This document shows, piece after piece, positions 1 to 9,549 of a DNA stretch of 64,000 bases. Below the pieces are notes generated by a model. That model was given only the letters and a program-made list of their open reading frames with translations. It had not been told where the DNA came from and ran no database searches. Made by a program: the position numbers and the translations under genes. Within the stretch, counting starts at the first letter, position 1, and every line of letters begins with the position of its first letter. Source of the stretch: Mycobacterium xenopi (GTDB taxonomy: Bacteria; Actinomycetota; Actinomycetes; Mycobacteriales; Mycobacteriaceae); assembly GCF_009936235.1 (NCBI RefSeq), contig NZ_AP022314.1:310001-374000 (forward strand), given 5' to 3'.

Positions 1-309
1 GAAGTGTTCGATAACCCGCACTCCGGGCTCACCTACGACCCCGACGACACCTCCGAACAGCTGGTGATCGTCGCCGAACGTGCCCCTGGCACACACAAAC
101 TCGACCCCCAGCCGATCGCCGACGACGTCCGCGCGGCAATCGCCGTCCGGCACGGGGTGACCGTGCGCGACCTGCTGCTGGTGCAAGCCGGCACGGTGCC
201 GCGGACCTCCAGCGGCAAGATCGGCCGGCGCGCCTGCCGCGCCGCCTACATCGACGGCAGTCTGCGCCGCGGCACCGCCTCTCCAACCGCTTTCGCTGAC
301 CAAGGCTGA
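1..309 (+). CDS. fadD32: FadD32, long-chain fatty-acyl-AMP ligase (C-terminal fragment)
   Basis: Only the last ~102 codons are present; the reading frame is open at base 1 and stops at 309. The fragment is the small C-terminal domain of an acyl-adenylating enzyme and contains the conserved tail motif PRTSSGKIGRR, whose lysine lies in the adenylation core. FadD32 activates the meromycolic chain as acyl-AMP and loads it on the N-terminal ACP of Pks13. The assignment rests on this motif plus the position 5 bp ahead of pks13, the invariant mycobacterial order fadD32-pks13-accD4. No start or upstream region is visible. Confidence 0.93.
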   Translation, partial: EVFDNPHSGLTYDPDDTSEQLVIVAERAPGTHKLDPQPIADDVRAAIAVRHGVTVRDLLLVQAGTVPRTSSGKIGRRACRAAYIDGSLRRGTASPTAFADQG

Positions 310-314
310 CAAGC

Positions 315-3300
315 ATGGCCGACACCGAAACTGATATCCGCGAGACCCCTGCAGCCGAAACCCCTGCTGCGCGAACCGATATGACGGTCGCCGAGATGCG
401 GCGGTGGCTGCGCGAGTGGGTGGCCAAAGCCACCGGCCAGTCACCCGACGCCATCGACGAATCCACCCCGATGGTCGAACTGGGCCTCTCGTCGCGCGAC
501 GCCGTGGCGATGGCCGCCGACATCGAAGACCGCACCGGGGTCACCTTGTCGGCGACGGTGGCGTTCCAGCACCCGACCATCGAGTCGCTGGCCACCTACA
601 TCGTCGAGGGCGAACCCGTCGCGGTCGACGAAGCCGACGACGAGGACTGGTCACGGCCGGGGCCTGGCGACCGGGCCGACATCGCGGTGGTGGGCCTGGC
701 CACCCGTTTCCCCGGCGACATGAACACCCCGGAGGAGACCTGGCAGGCGCTGCTGGAAGGCCGCGACGCGATCACCGACCCGCCCGAAGGCCGTTGGTCG
801 GAGTTCCTCGACGAGCCGCGCATCGCCGAGCGGGTCGCCAAGGCCCGCACCCGCGGCGGCTATCTCAAGGACATCAAGGGGTTTGACTCGGAGTTCTTCG
901 CCCTGTCGAAGACCGAGGCCGACAACATCGACCCGCAGCAGCGGATGGCGTTGGAGCTGACGTGGGAAGCGCTGGAGAACGCCCGCATTCCGGCGTCGAG
1001 TCTGCGCGGCGAGGCGGTCGGGGTGTTCATCGGGGTATCGGTGAACGACTACAGCTTCCTGGCCATGTCGGACCCGACGGTCACGCATCCGTATGCGATC
1101 ACCGGTACCGCGCACTCGATCGTCGCCAACCGGGTCTCGTACTTCTACGACTTTCGCGGACCCTCGGTCGCGGTGGACACCGCGTGCTCGAGTTCGTTGG
1201 TCGCCGCCCACCAGGCGGTGCAGGCGCTGCGCAGCGGCGAATGCGACGTGGCCGTGGCCGGCGGGGTGAACGCGCTGATCACCCCGGTAATCACGGTCGG
1301 GTTCGACGAGGTCGGCGGGGTGCTGGCGCCCGATGGGCGGATCAAGTCGTTCTCGAACGACGCCGACGGCTACACCCGCTCGGAGGGCGCCGGGATGGTG
1401 GTGCTCAAGCGGGTCGAGGATGCGCGCCGCGACGGCGACCAGATTCTCGCGGTGATCGCCGGCAGCGCGGTCAACCACGATGGGCGCTCGTCCGGGCTGC
1501 TGATCCCCAACCCTGACGCGCAGGCCGACGTGCTGCGCCGGGCTTACAAGGACGCTGGCATCAACCCGCGCACGGTCGATTACATCGAGGCGCACGGCAC
1601 CGGCACCATCCTCGGCGACCCGATCGAGGCCGAGGCGTTGGGCCGCGTGGTCGGCAAGGGCCGTCCCGCCGACAAGCCGGCGCTGTTGGGCGCGGTGAAA
1701 ACCAATATCGGGCACCTGGAATCGGCGGCCGGGGTGGCCAGCCTGGCCAAGGTGGTGCTCGCGCTGGCCCACGACAAGCTGCCACCGTCGATCAACTATG
1801 CCGGGCCCAACCCGCACATCGACTTCGACGCGGTGCATTTGAAGGTTTTGGATACGATCGGCGACTGGCCGCGCTACAGCGGCTATGCGATAGCCGGGGT
1901 GTCCAGCTTCGGGTTCGGCGGCACCAACGCGCACATGGTGTTGCGCGAGGTGCTGCCCCGCGACGTGGTCGAGCGGGATGAGCCCGAGTCCGAAGCCGAA
2001 GTGGCGCAGCCTAATGGGCAGGCGGAGACGCAGACCCCGGCGGGCCGCTTCGACGAGTTCGGCGGGTTCATCGAGGAGCACCCCGCCGGATTCGACGAAC
2101 CCGCGCTGCCTGGGCTGACTGACGAGGCCAAGCGGCTCAAAGAAATCGCGCTGCAAGAGCTTCAGGACGCTGGACCGGTGACTCCTCTTGTGCCGCTGGC
2201 GATTTCGGCGTTTTTGACGTCCCGTAAGAAGGCCGCCGCTGCGGAACTGGCCGACTGGATGGAAAGCCCTGAGGGGCAGGCGTCGTCGTTGGAGTCGATC
2301 GGGCGCGCGCTGTCGCGGCGCAACCACGGGCGCTCGCGCGCAGTGGTGCTGGCCCGCACCCACGAGGAGGCGATCAAGGGTCTGCGGGCGGTCGCCGAGG
2401 GCAAGCAGGCCCCGAACGTGTACAGCGCCGACGGGCCGGTCACCAGCGGCCCGGTGTGGGTGCTGGCCGGGTTCGGCGCCCAGCACCGCAAGATGGCCAA
2501 GAACCTCTACCTGCGCAACCCGGTATTCGCCGAGTGGATCGACAAAGTCGACGCCTATGTGCAATTCGAGCGCGGCTATTCGATCGTCGAGATGATTCTC
2601 GACGACTCTGTCGATTACGGCATCGAGACCACCCAGGTCACCATCTTCGCGATCCAGGTCGCGTTGGGTGAGCTGCTCAAGCACCACGGCGCGCGTCCCG
2701 CCGCGGTGGTGGGCCAGTCGCTCGGTGAGGCGGCCGCTGCCTATTTCGCCGGCGGGCTGTCGCTGGCCGATGCCACCCGCGCAATCTGCTCGCGCTCGCA
2801 TCTGATGGGCGAGGGCGAGGCGATGCTGTTCGGCGAGTACATCCGGCTGATGGCGCTGGTCGAATACTCCGCCGACGAGATAAAGACGGTGTTCTCCGAC
2901 TTTCCCGACCTGGAGGTGTGCGTCTACGCCGCGCCGGGGCAAACCGTGATCGGCGGACCGCCCGCGCAGGTCGACGCGATCATCGAACGCTGTGAAAAAG
3001 AGGGCAAGTTCGCCCGCAAGTTCCAAACCAAGGGCGCCAGCCACACCTCGCAGATGGATCCGCTGCTCGGCGAGCTGTCCGCCGAATTGCAAGGCATCGA
3101 GCCGCATCCCATCACGATCGGATACTTCTCGACTGTGCACGAGGGCCGCTACATCAAGCCCGGTGAGACCATCCACGACGTCGAGTACTGGAAGAAGGGC
3201 CTGCGGCATTCGGTCTACTTCACCCACGGCATCCGCAACGCGGTCGACAACGGGCACACCACGTTTGTGGAGCTCGCACCCAACCCGGTCGCGCTGATGC

Positions 3301-5552
3301 AGGTGGGTCTCACGACGGCGGCGGCGGGTTTGCCTGATGCGCAACTGATCCCGACGCTGGCCCGTAAGCAGGACGAGGTCGACTCGATGACGCAGGCGAT
3401 GGCCCAGCTCTACGTGCACGGCCACGATCTGGACATGCGCACCCTGTTCACCCGCGCGCAGGGCCCGGAGGACTATGCCAACATTCCGCCGACCCGGTTC
3501 AAGCGCAAAGAGCATTGGCTCGACGCCCACTTCTCCGGCGACGGCTCGGTGATCATGCCCGGCACCCATGTGGTGCTGCCCGACGGCCGCCACGTCTGGG
3601 AGTACGCGCCGCGCGGTGAGACCGATTTGGCAGCGTTGGTGAAAGCTGCTGCGGCGCAAGTGCTTCCGGATGTCCAACTGGTGGCCGCCGAGCAGCGGGC
3701 GGTGCCCGGTGCGGGCGCACGGTTGGTGACGACGCTGACCCGCCACCCTGGTGGCGCGTCGGTGCAGGTGCATGCCCGTATCGACGAATCGTTCACCCTG
3801 GTCTACGACGCCCTAGTGAGCCGTAGCGGCCAAGCGGCGGTGTTGCCGACCGCGGTGGGTGCCGGCTCGGCCATCGCGTCGACGGTGACTGCGCCGGCGG
3901 CCCCTGTGGAGGAAGAGCCCGAGGCCGAAACCCTGCAGGACAGCCTCACGTTGCGCAACATGCCGGCCGGCTTCACCAAGTGGTCACCGGATTCCGGTGA
4001 GACGATTCATGACCGGCTGGCCACGATCGTGTCGGCGGCGATGGGCTACGAGCCCGAGGACCTGCCGTGGGAGGTGCCGCTGATCGAGCTGGGTTTGGAC
4101 TCGCTGATGGCGGTGCGGATCAAGAACCGGGTCGAGTACGACTTCGATTTGCCGCCAATCCAATTGCAGGCTGTCCGCGACGCGAACCTCTATAACGTCG
4201 AGAAGCTGATCGAGTATGCGGTCGAGCACCGTGACGAGGTGCAGCAGCTGCACGAGTACCAGAAGACCAAGAGCGCCGAAGAAATCGCCGCCGAGCAGGC
4301 GCGGCTGCTCAGCGGCGCCACCCAGGCCGCCGCGCCGGCACCGGCTAGCCAGGCTGAGCCGACGACAGAGGCCGCAGTGCCGCCACCGCCCCCGGCGGAT
4401 CAGCCCGCGGGGCCGGTGAAGGCGGACGTCTCAACGCTCAACCAGCAGGCGGTCGCCGAGGTGCTCGGCTCCGATGTGCCGCCGCGTGATGCGGCCGAGC
4501 GGGTGACGTTCGCGACGTGGGCGATCGTCACCGGCAAGTCGCCGGGCGGCATCTTCAACCCGCTGCCCGAGCTCGACGACGACACCGCCGCCAAGATGGC
4601 GCAGCGCCTCGCCGAACGCGCCGACGGGCCGATCACCGCCGAGGACGTCAAAACCGCCGAGACCATCGAGGCGTTGGCCGAGAAGGTGCGCGAGCATTTG
4701 GAGGCCGGGCAGGTCGACGGGTTCGTCCGCACGTTGCGGGCACGTCCGGAGGGCTCGAGCAGGGTCCCGGTGTTCGTGTTCCACCCGGCCGGCGGGTCGA
4801 CGGTGGTGTACGAGCCGCTGCTCAACCGGCTGCCGGCGGACACACCGATGTACGGCTTCGAGCGGGTCGAGGGCTCGATCGAGGAACGCGCGATGCGCTA
4901 CGTGCCGCGGCTGGTGCAGATGCAGGGCGACGGGCCGTTCGTGTTGGCGGGCTGGTCGCTGGGCGGGGCGCTGGCCTACGCGTGCGCGGTCGGGCTGAAG
5001 CGCCTCGGTTGCGACGTGCCGTTCGTCGGGCTGATCGACACCGTGCGGCCCGGTGAGGAGATTCCGCAGACCAAGGAGGAGATCCGCAAGCGCTGGGACC
5101 GCTACGCCCGCTTCGCCGAACGGAACTTCAACGTCACCATCCCCGAGATTCCGTACGAGCAGCTTGAGCAGCTCGACGACGAGGGTCAGGTGCGCTTCGT
5201 GCTCGATGCGGTCAAGGCCAGCGGCGTGCAGATCCCGGGCGGGATCATCGAACACCAGCGTACGTCGTACCTGGACAACCGGGCCCTGGACACCGTGCAG
5301 ATCCAGCCGTACGACGGCCACGTCACGCTGTACATGGCCGACCGCTACCACGATGACGCGATCATGTTCGAGCCGCGGTACGCCGTTCGCCAGCCCGACG
5401 GCGGCTGGGGCGAGTACGTGTCCGATCTGGAGATCGTGCACATCGGCGGCGAGCACATCCAAGCCATCGACGAGCCGTACATCGCGAAGGTAGGGGTACA
5501 CATGACCGAGGTGCTCAACAGGATCGAAGCCGAACAGAAGGCGCGCAAGTGA
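315..5552 (+). CDS. pks13: Pks13, mycolic acid condensing polyketide synthase
   Basis: A 1745-residue type I polyketide synthase that joins the meromycolyl chain to a carboxylated C24-26 acyl chain, the last condensation of mycolic acid synthesis. Domains in order: N-terminal ACP (~23-98, phosphopantetheine Ser60 in GLSS), ketosynthase (~119-545, DTACSSSL with Cys291, then HGTGT and NIGHLE), acyltransferase (~720-1040, GQSLGE with Ser802, later SHTSQ), second ACP (~1235-1305, GLDSL with Ser1263) and thioesterase (~1465-1740, GWSLGG with Ser1548). All active-site motifs are intact and the length is normal for the family. ATG 315 lies 5 bp after the fadD32 stop; the 3' end overlaps accD4 by GTGA, so the three genes are translationally coupled. 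Confidence 0.98.
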   Translation: MADTETDIRETPAAETPAARTDMTVAEMRRWLREWVAKATGQSPDAIDESTPMVELGLSSRDAVAMAADIEDRTGVTLSATVAFQHPTIESLATYIVEGEPVAVDEADDEDWSRPGPGDRADIAVVGLATRFPGDMNTPEETWQALLEGRDAITDPPEGRWSEFLDEPRIAERVAKARTRGGYLKDIKGFDSEFFALSKTEADNIDPQQRMALELTWEALENARIPASSLRGEAVGVFIGVSVNDYSFLAMSDPTVTHPYAITGTAHSIVANRVSYFYDFRGPSVAVDTACSSSLVAAHQAVQALRSGECDVAVAGGVNALITPVITVGFDEVGGVLAPDGRIKSFSNDADGYTRSEGAGMVVLKRVEDARRDGDQILAVIAGSAVNHDGRSSGLLIPNPDAQADVLRRAYKDAGINPRTVDYIEAHGTGTILGDPIEAEALGRVVGKGRPADKPALLGAVKTNIGHLESAAGVASLAKVVLALAHDKLPPSINYAGPNPHIDFDAVHLKVLDTIGDWPRYSGYAIAGVSSFGFGGTNAHMVLREVLPRDVVERDEPESEAEVAQPNGQAETQTPAGRFDEFGGFIEEHPAGFDEPALPGLTDEAKRLKEIALQELQDAGPVTPLVPLAISAFLTSRKKAAAAELADWMESPEGQASSLESIGRALSRRNHGRSRAVVLARTHEEAIKGLRAVAEGKQAPNVYSADGPVTSGPVWVLAGFGAQHRKMAKNLYLRNPVFAEWIDKVDAYVQFERGYSIVEMILDDSVDYGIETTQVTIFAIQVALGELLKHHGARPAAVVGQSLGEAAAAYFAGGLSLADATRAICSRSHLMGEGEAMLFGEYIRLMALVEYSADEIKTVFSDFPDLEVCVYAAPGQTVIGGPPAQVDAIIERCEKEGKFARKFQTKGASHTSQMDPLLGELSAELQGIEPHPITIGYFSTVHEGRYIKPGETIHDVEYWKKGLRHSVYFTHGIRNAVDNGHTTFVELAPNPVALMQVGLTTAAAGLPDAQLIPTLARKQDEVDSMTQAMAQLYVHGHDLDMRTLFTRAQGPEDYANIPPTRFKRKEHWLDAHFSGDGSVIMPGTHVVLPDGRHVWEYAPRGETDLAALVKAAAAQVLPDVQLVAAEQRAVPGAGARLVTTLTRHPGGASVQVHARIDESFTLVYDALVSRSGQAAVLPTAVGAGSAIASTVTAPAAPVEEEPEAETLQDSLTLRNMPAGFTKWSPDSGETIHDRLATIVSAAMGYEPEDLPWEVPLIELGLDSLMAVRIKNRVEYDFDLPPIQLQAVRDANLYNVEKLIEYAVEHRDEVQQLHEYQKTKSAEEIAAEQARLLSGATQAAAPAPASQAEPTTEAAVPPPPPADQPAGPVKADVSTLNQQAVAEVLGSDVPPRDAAERVTFATWAIVTGKSPGGIFNPLPELDDDTAAKMAQRLAERADGPITAEDVKTAETIEALAEKVREHLEAGQVDGFVRTLRARPEGSSRVPVFVFHPAGGSTVVYEPLLNRLPADTPMYGFERVEGSIEERAMRYVPRLVQMQGDGPFVLAGWSLGGALAYACAVGLKRLGCDVPFVGLIDTVRPGEEIPQTKEEIRKRWDRYARFAERNFNVTIPEIPYEQLEQLDDEGQVRFVLDAVKASGVQIPGGIIEHQRTSYLDNRALDTVQIQPYDGHVTLYMADRYHDDAIMFEPRYAVRQPDGGWGEYVSDLEIVHIGGEHIQAIDEPYIAKVGVHMTEVLNRIEAEQKARK

Positions 5553-7099
5553 GCACGAAGACGACCGCCGAGCTGCTGGCCGAACTGCACGAAAAGCTTG
5601 AGCTGGCAAAGGAACCCGGCGGCGAGAAGGCTGCTGCCAAGCGCGACAAGAAGGGCATCCCCAGCGCCCGCGCCCGCATCCACGCCCTACTCGATCCGGG
5701 CAGCTTCTTGGAGATCGGGGCATTGTGCCGCACGCCGGGAGATCCCAACGCGTTGTACGGCGACGGTGTGGTCACCGGCCACGGCACCATCAACGGTCGC
5801 CCCGTCGGCGTGTTCTCCCACGACCAAACGGTATTCGGCGGCACGGTCGGAGAAATGTTCGGCCGCAAGGTCGCTCACCTGATGGAGTGGTGCGCGAAGG
5901 TGGCCTGCCCGATCATCGGCATCAACGACTCCGGCGGCGCCCGCATCCAGGATGCGGTCACCTCGCTGGCTTGGTACGCCGAGCTGGGCGCCCGCCACGA
6001 ACGGCTCACCGGCCTGGTCCCGCAGATTTCTCTTATCTTCGGTAAATGCGCTGGGGGAGCGGTATATTCGCCGATCCAGGACGATCTCATAGTTGCGGTG
6101 CGGGACCAGGGCTACATGTTCGTCACCGGCCCTGACGTGATCAAGGAAGTCACCGGCGAGGACGTCACCCTCGACGAGCTCGGCGGCGCCGAGGCGCAGG
6201 CCCGCTACGGCAACATCCACCAGGTCGTCGACTCGGAAGCCGCAGCGTTTCAATACGTGCGCGAGTTCCTGTCGTTCCTGCCGTCGAACTGCTTCGACGA
6301 CCCGCCGATCGTCAATCCCGGTCTGGAGCCGGAGATCACGCCGCACGACCTCGAGTTGGATTCGATCGTGCCGGACAGCGACAACGCGGTCTACGACATG
6401 CACGAGATCCTGCTGCGGCTCTTCGACGACGGGGATTTCCTCGACGTCGGCGCGCAGGCCGGGCAAGCCATCATCACCGGGTTCGCCCGCGTCGACGGGC
6501 GACCGGTCGGCGTGGTCGCCAACCAGCCGATGGTGTTGTCCGGGTCGATCGACAACGAAGCCTCCGACAAGGCGGCGCGGTTCATCCGATTTTGCGACAC
6601 CATGAACCTGCCGCTGATCTTCGTGGTCGACACCCCGGGGTTCCTGCCCGGCGCCGAGCAAGAGAAGCGCGGAATCATCAAGCGCGGCGGCCGATTCCTG
6701 TATGCGGTCGTCGAGGCCGACGTGCCGAAGGTGACGATCACCGTGCGCAAGTCCTACGGCGGGGCGTACGCGGTGATGGGGTCCAAGCAGCTGACTGCAG
6801 ACTTGAACTTCGCGTGGCCGACGGCGCGGATCGCGGTGATCGGCGCCGAGGGCGCGGCGCAGCTGCTGATGAAACGCTTTCCCGACCCGACTACCCCTGA
6901 GGCGCAGGCGATCAAGCAGAGTTTCATCGAGAACTACAACCTCAACATGGCCACGCCATGGATCGCTGCCGAGCGGGGGTTCATCGACGCGGTCATCGAG
7001 CCACATCAGACTCGGCTGCTGCTGCGCAAAGCGCTACACCTGTTGCGGGACAAGCAAGTTCAGCACGTTCAGCGCAAGCACGCGCTGATCCCGATTTAG
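5549..7099 (+). CDS. accD4: AccD4, acyl-CoA carboxylase carboxyltransferase (beta) subunit
   Basis: A 516-residue carboxyltransferase beta subunit. In mycobacteria AccD4 works with AccA3 and AccD5 to carboxylate the C24-26 acyl-CoA that Pks13 uses as extender. The protein shows the crotonase-like double domain of the family, with glycine-rich oxyanion loops such as GINDSGGARIQDAV and FGKCAGGAVYSP in the N-half and DTPGFLPG and KSYGGAYAVMGS in the C-half. GTG 5549 overlaps the pks13 stop by four bases. A strong hairpin follows directly at 7101-7160 and probably ends the fadD32-pks13-accD4 transcript. Confidence 0.97.
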   Translation: MSTKTTAELLAELHEKLELAKEPGGEKAAAKRDKKGIPSARARIHALLDPGSFLEIGALCRTPGDPNALYGDGVVTGHGTINGRPVGVFSHDQTVFGGTVGEMFGRKVAHLMEWCAKVACPIIGINDSGGARIQDAVTSLAWYAELGARHERLTGLVPQISLIFGKCAGGAVYSPIQDDLIVAVRDQGYMFVTGPDVIKEVTGEDVTLDELGGAEAQARYGNIHQVVDSEAAAFQYVREFLSFLPSNCFDDPPIVNPGLEPEITPHDLELDSIVPDSDNAVYDMHEILLRLFDDGDFLDVGAQAGQAIITGFARVDGRPVGVVANQPMVLSGSIDNEASDKAARFIRFCDTMNLPLIFVVDTPGFLPGAEQEKRGIIKRGGRFLYAVVEADVPKVTITVRKSYGGAYAVMGSKQLTADLNFAWPTARIAVIGAEGAAQLLMKRFPDPTTPEAQAIKQSFIENYNLNMATPWIAAERGFIDAVIEPHQTRLLLRKALHLLRDKQVQHVQRKHALIPI

Positions 7100-7100
7100 G

Positions 7101-7160
7101 GCGAACAGACGCACAATCCCCGATTTCGTGCCGAAATCAGGGGATTGTGCGTCTGCTCGC
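7101..7160. terminator. Long hairpin after accD4, member of a dispersed repeat family
   Basis: Two ~28-base arms, starting GCGAACAGACGCACAATCCC and ending in its near-complement, pair with one mismatch and one bulge around a 3-base loop. It starts one base after the accD4 stop, so it is a likely terminator. The outer part, GAGCAGACGC in its common form, recurs in hairpins at 26211 and 37419, so this is a repeat and not a chance stem. Confidence 0.7.
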
Positions 7161-7309
7161 CACGGCATCGCGAGTTCCCTCATCAGCGCCTGGACACGCC
7201 GCGAACCTATCCGCAACTGTTCCCGGTCGCGGAGTTGCTGCCAGCGGACTTCCCGGTAGAGTGTTGAGCCACCTAGGGATGACCTCAGACCCCAGACGAG
7301 GAGGTCGTG

Positions 7310-7600
7310 ATGTCGGCGAAGGCGCTCCGGGTCGACACCGAAGCTCTTCGGGCCATGTCTGCCCGCTGGGCGTCAATGGCTGGCAATCTTCAGATTGAGA
7401 CTCCCGAAGTTACGGCGGCCTCATGCGCGAGCGCGACGGCGGTGGCAGCCGGAGATGCCGAGATCAGTGCGGCCTCTGCGATGCTGGGCTCTCGGGTCCG
7501 GGCTGGTGCGGCGAAGGTTGCCCAGTCCGCAGAGCATTACGACACCAACGAGGCTGCCTCGGCGAGCAAGATGGTGGCGCTCGGAAAACGCCGTGGCTAG
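7310..7600 (+). CDS. EspC-like (DUF2580 family) small protein
   Basis: A 96-residue helical, alanine-rich protein. Its N-terminus (LRVDTEALRAMSARWASMAG) and body match the EspC/DUF2580 family, small proteins of type VII secretion loci that resemble WXG100 proteins in size. ATG 7310 is chosen because AGGAGG lies 5 bases upstream at 7299-7304; GTG 7307 would be too close. The frame is intact, whereas the two genes that follow it are broken. Its stop overlaps the start of the next, decayed gene, so the three were one operon. Secretion by an ESX system is inferred from the family only. Confidence 0.72.
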   Translation: MSAKALRVDTEALRAMSARWASMAGNLQIETPEVTAASCASATAVAAGDAEISAASAMLGSRVRAGAAKVAQSAEHYDTNEAASASKMVALGKRRG

Positions 7601-8222
7601 CTTGTCGTCGCCCGGGCTGTCTCAGCTGATGGACTGGCCCACCGAACATCTCATCGAGGCGACCGAACGCTGGACCGGGATTGGCAACCGGTGGACCGAG
7701 GCGTTCATCCAGGTGTGGCAAGACAGCTTCATGGTTGACTGGGAAAGCGATGCTGCTGCGGCGCTGCAGAAACCGCACCGGCATGGACAAGGAAAAGGTC
7801 AAGGGACTCGCTGAGCGGGCGCACGAAGCGGCTCGGCTGGCCCGCAGCGGGGCCTCCGATCTCGAGGCCGCCAGCGCGCGGGTGCGGTATGCGGTCGAGG
7901 ATGCTCGCGCAGCGGGATTCGGTGTCGGCGAAGACCTTTCGGTCACCGATCGCCATAAGGCCGCGACAGCCGCGGAGCGGGCTGCCCGGCAGGAGCAGGC
8001 GCGGATCCGAACCAGATCATCTTTGGAGACACCGACCGTTACCGCTTCCCCCACCTGGAGACGCAGGCCGGAGCAACCCCGCTGGACGGCTACAAGAGCG
8101 CGGCGCACGGCCATTCCGACTATGGCCGCGACGCGCTGCGGCGGATGACCGGCTACAACCTGGCCACAATCTTGCTCGGCAAACCGGATCTGGCCGTTCG
8201 CGAGACCCTGCCCCAGCGTTAG
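7593..8222 (+). pseudogene. Decayed partner of the EspC-like gene, frameshifted and internally deleted
   Basis: Three coherent protein pieces lie in changing frames. The first, from GTG 7593, reads ASLSSPGLSQLMDWPTEHL and continues to about 7770. The second, from about 7775, contains MDKEKVKGLAERAHEAARL and VRYAVEDARAAGF. The third, from about 8001, runs to the stop at 8220-8222 and contains DRYRFPHLETQAGA. The first shift fits one extra A in the AAA at 7770-7772. At the second junction a large middle part appears to be missing. By context (EspC-like gene before, LppA-like gene after) it may correspond to the M. tuberculosis Rv2542-type gene upstream of lppA; I could not verify that. Confidence 0.6.
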
Positions 8223-8230
8223 GGAGAAAG

Positions 8231-8679
8231 ATGACGACACGACTGGCTGCAGCGATCGCGATGGTGATGGTCTTGGGCGGAGGATGCGGAATGGATAACC
8301 CCTACGAACCGATTAGGCTCACCGATCAGCAGAAGGTTCAGCTCATCGATCAGCTTCGCCTGCGGGGCTCCTATGAGAATGCCCGCAAGCATCTCACCAG
8401 CACGGCGGTGCACATCGCGGAAACAACCCCTTCACAGCGAGCCAGTTCGATACCGCCATCGACATCTTGCGCCAGGAGGCGGCAAAGTTCGGCGTCAAGC
8501 CTAAGGAGGGTGAGTCCTCGCTGTTCAACGAAAGCACCAAGCGGGATTACCAGATCGAGGGCAACGAGTACACCTTCCGCATCTTGCAGATCAACGGCGC
8601 CGGGCTGATGATAACTGGACAGTGCGTCTTGATGCAGAAGGTTCTTGACATGCCACCCGGGCAGCTGCCGCCGGAATGA
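8231..8679 (+). pseudogene. LppA/LppB-type lipoprotein remnant, internal deletion with frameshift
   Basis: It begins with a lipoprotein-like leader (ATG 8231, hydrophobic stretch ending GGGC, an imperfect lipobox) and then LTDQQKVQLIDQLRLRGSYE, which resembles the M. tuberculosis LppA/LppB N-terminal domain. Near 8418 the frame changes. The C-terminal part continues in another frame to 8679 with SSLFNESTKRDY and VLDMPPGQLPPE, also LppA/B-like. Compared with the remembered family length (~220 residues), about 35-45 residues between the halves are absent, so this is a deletion and not a single-base error. The IS21-like element begins 18 bp downstream. Confidence 0.7.
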
Positions 8680-8696
8680 CTGTCATTTGCCACGAG

Positions 8697-8733
8697 GATG
8701 GGACCACCGGTTGGCCAGCAACTAGGGACCACC
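8697..8733. repeat. Left end of the IS21-like element, two terminal repeats
   Basis: GATGGGACCACC at 8697-8708 and a second GGGACCACC at 8725-8733, followed by GTTTGGC-like sequence. These match in inverted orientation the repeats at the other end of the element and overlap the 3' end of istB. Confidence 0.75.
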
Positions 8734-9549
8734 TGTTTGGCTCACTGGCGATGATCGGCGGTCGTTCGGCCTGGTGTCAACTGAGGGCTTTTGGCGGCGC
8801 CGGTAGGACTGTCCTTCGATGATGAGTTCATGCGCTGTTGAGGTGACCCTGTCGACAGCGGATTGGGCCAGCAGGGGGTCGGTCATGACGGCCAGCCATT
8901 CGTCAGGGCTGCGGTTGGAGGTCAGCACGGTGGAGCCTCGCTGGTGGCGGGCCACGACAAGCTCGTAGAAGTCGGCGGTCGCGGTAGCGTCCATCGGCTG
9001 CAGGGCGAAGTCGTCGATGATCAGCAGCCGGACTTGAGCCAGGCGGCGCATCTCGGCTTCGGTGCTGTTGTCGAGTCGGGATGCTTTGAGCCGCTTGAAC
9101 ATTGCATCAGCACGCAACATCAGGGTGGGGATGCGTCGCCGCACGGCGATGTGTCCGAGTGTGGTGGCCAGATGCGTTTTGCCTACCCCGACCGGTCCCA
9201 GCAGCAGAGCGCCGTGGGGGCCGTCGAGAAACCGCAGGCTGGTCAAGTCGGTCCACAGGGTGCGGTCGTAGCTGACGGCGGCCGAATCGTCCCAGGAATC
9301 CAGGCGCATGGTCGCATCCAGGCCGGCCTCGCGGGCGCGGCGGGCGGCTGAGCTGTTGTCGCGGCGGGTGGCCTCATCGGCGAGGATCAGCTCCAAAAAA
9401 GCCGCGTGTGACAGGTGCCGCTGGTGAGCCAAGGTGAGCCGCTCGGGCAGGGTGTCGAGCATCCGCCCAAGTTTGAGTTGGCGCATCACTCGCTTGAGGT
9501 CAGTCGAGATCGGGTCGGTGACAACAGGTTTGGTCGCCATGCCGATCAC
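8722..9549 (-). CDS. istB: IstB-like ATPase, IS21 transposition helper
   Basis: A 275-residue AAA+ ATPase that assists the IstA transposase in IS21-family elements. Walker A GPVGVGKT and Walker B LLIIDDF are intact, and the sensor region (TSNRSPDEW) is typical. The start is GTG 9549, which overlaps the istA stop as GTGA; ATG 9540 is an alternative that would shorten it by three residues. The reading frame is complete and the length normal, so istB is intact although its partner istA is broken. The last codons lie inside the terminal repeat region. Confidence 0.92.
   Translation of the reverse strand: MIGMATKPVVTDPISTDLKRVMRQLKLGRMLDTLPERLTLAHQRHLSHAAFLELILADEATRRDNSSAARRAREAGLDATMRLDSWDDSAAVSYDRTLWTDLTSLRFLDGPHGALLLGPVGVGKTHLATTLGHIAVRRRIPTLMLRADAMFKRLKASRLDNSTEAEMRRLAQVRLLIIDDFALQPMDATATADFYELVVARHQRGSTVLTSNRSPDEWLAVMTDPLLAQSAVDRVTSTAHELIIEGQSYRRRQKPSVDTRPNDRRSSPVSQTGGP

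Noticed and set aside
651..3773. A 1040-codon minus-strand open frame within pks13
   Set aside because: It lies wholly opposite the KS/AT coding region, has the Arg/His/Gly-rich composition of an antisense GC-rich frame and no domain.
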